Part shown: positions 22,297 through 22,933 of the stretch, piece after piece
Position numbering within the stretch: position 1 is the first letter of the stretch
Layout of the letters: each line of letters opens with the position of its first letter
NCBI GenBank assembly: GCA_937132145.1
Contig: CAKZNY010000156.1
Coordinates: forward strand, 1-22,933
Direction of reading: 5' to 3'
From: an uncultured Paracoccaceae bacterium
GTDB lineage: Bacteria > Pseudomonadota > Alphaproteobacteria > Rhodobacterales > Rhodobacteraceae
DNA: 22,933 nucleotides
Made by a program: the position numbers and the translations under genes
The notes under the pieces: generated by a model
What the model saw: only the letters and a program-made list of their open reading frames with translations
The model's database searches: none
Told to the model about the DNA's origin: nothing

Positions 22297-22933
22297 TCGG
22301 CTTTGGCGCGGTGGGCATCGACGTGCTTTTCCATGTTCATAGACATAAAGCCGGACAGTTGTAGGAAGCCGGGGTAAACGCGGCGCATGAAACCGGTGTT
22401 TGGCCAGGGAACCGAGACGATGACGTTCTTTTTGAACCATGAAAGTGGTTTGTCAGTGGCCAGTTTGTTGGGAACTTGCGGGTCCTTGGTGGTGTCGATT
22501 GGGGCCCCCATCAGGGTGATGCTTGCGGGCCGAAACGCATCGTTGTTCATCGCCATCAGCGAGGCGGCAACCATCATTGGCACGCCCGGTTGACAGACGG
22601 CCATAACGGACGGGCGCTCGCCGTCTTCGCCAAGGATGCGGCAGAAGTCGATCAGGTAGTCGGCATAGTCATCAAGGTCGAACGCTCCCTCGGAAAGTGG
22701 TACGTCACGGCTGTCGATCCAGTCGGTGATGTAAACGTCATGCTCCGGCAGCATCGCTTTGATGGTTCCGCGCAGCAAAGTGGCGTAATGGCCCGACATT
22801 GGCGCGATGATCAGAACTTTGGGGTCTTTGCGTTTGGTGGCCGCCTCTGAATCGCGCTTGAAATGGAGCAGGTTGCAAAACGGCAAAGTATGGGCGATTT
22901 CCTCGACAATCGTCGTTTCCAGCCCGAATTCCG
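22290..22933 (-). pseudogene. phaZ: Intracellular PHB depolymerase, C-terminally truncated and cut by window edge
   Basis: The frame is open to the window edge; 213 residues are visible, beginning EFGLETTIVEEIAHTLPFCN. Family features are VLIIAPMSGHYATLLRGTI, DVYITDWIDSRDVPLS, the nucleophile region MAVCQPGVP (Cys in place of the lipase-box Ser, as in intracellular PhaZ) and RRVYPGFLQLSGFMSMN, then MEKHVDAH. Intracellular PhaZ proteins continue for well over 100 residues after this point and carry the catalytic Asp and His there. Here the frame instead reads RAKAEC and stops at 22290, and the next DNA encodes the metallopeptidase in another frame. It is probably a non-functional remnant, though translation may still occur. 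The missing C-terminal part is not found in any frame of this window. Confidence 0.75.

Noticed and set aside
22297..22440. 48-residue N-terminal extension of the metallopeptidase
   Set aside because: Reads through the PHB depolymerase gene in another frame, with a basic, unstructured composition unlike the family.
1..22933. CRISPR arrays, tRNA/rRNA genes, insertion sequences, prophage structural genes
   Set aside because: None seen on reading: no regularly spaced repeats, no transposase or integrase motifs, no cloverleaf noticed. A short tRNA-like element could still be missed by eye.

Overview
The window looks like a chromosomal segment of an alphaproteobacterium, most likely Rhodobacterales/Rhodobacteraceae. 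This is inferred from the mix of protein families: an HU-type protein with an RNPATG arm, the CcdA plus Tat-exported thioredoxin pair, MbfA, a malic enzyme fused to a phosphotransacetylase-like domain, DUF482 and intracellular PHB depolymerase. It also fits the GC-rich coding sequence with many GCG, GGC and CGC codons. No rRNA, tRNA, CRISPR array, transposase or integrase was seen. Most of the window is ordinary, densely packed housekeeping DNA. The AT-richer and more accessory-looking parts are the first ~360 bases and the stretch from about 1640 to 2730.

Layout. Bases 1-355 (+) hold the end of a small helix-turn-helix protein, overlapped by a 54-residue basic protein. Bases 405-1549 (-) encode a CcdA-type membrane electron carrier followed by a Tat-exported thioredoxin. 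A 368-base AT-rich gap (1550-1917) contains a nested inverted repeat and direct repeats and leads into a TTG-started regulator (1918-2736, +) that converges on a drug/metabolite transporter (2733-3605, -). An HU-type DNA-binding protein follows (3670-3960, -), with a clear intrinsic terminator after it and several palindromes before it. The next minus-strand operon reads free methionine-(R)-sulfoxide reductase, adenine deaminase, AMP nucleosidase (7931 to 4133). Together the last two turn AMP into ribose 5-phosphate and hypoxanthine. A DUF808 membrane protein (8005-8964, +) diverges from it.

A five-gene minus-strand operon (14851 to 8991) reads mutS, a DUF482 acyltransferase-like gene, pterin-4a-carbinolamine dehydratase, an FAD-dependent NAD(P)H:ferredoxin-type reductase and rsmD. 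Its junctions are a 1-nt TAATG overlap, 2 nt, 2 nt and another TAATG overlap. Divergent from mutS is the membrane ferritin/iron exporter mbfA (14973-15947, +), followed by malic enzyme, a ribokinase-like PfkB kinase and a DEDDh exonuclease (16012-19791, +). The last part (19783-22933, -) holds a serine hydrolase controlled by an adjacent GntR/FCD regulator, a YgjP/SprT-type metallopeptidase, and a PHB depolymerase. The depolymerase runs off the window at its 5' side and ends prematurely at its 3' side.

I did not find a convincing undescribed multi-gene system. The best leads are the C-terminally truncated PHB depolymerase joined to the metallopeptidase gene, the nested TCGG-N3-CCGA inverted repeat upstream of ccdA, the repeat-rich leader of the unknown regulator, the coupled small HTH/basic-protein pair at the left edge, and a perfect palindrome covering the ribosome-binding region of the GntR gene.
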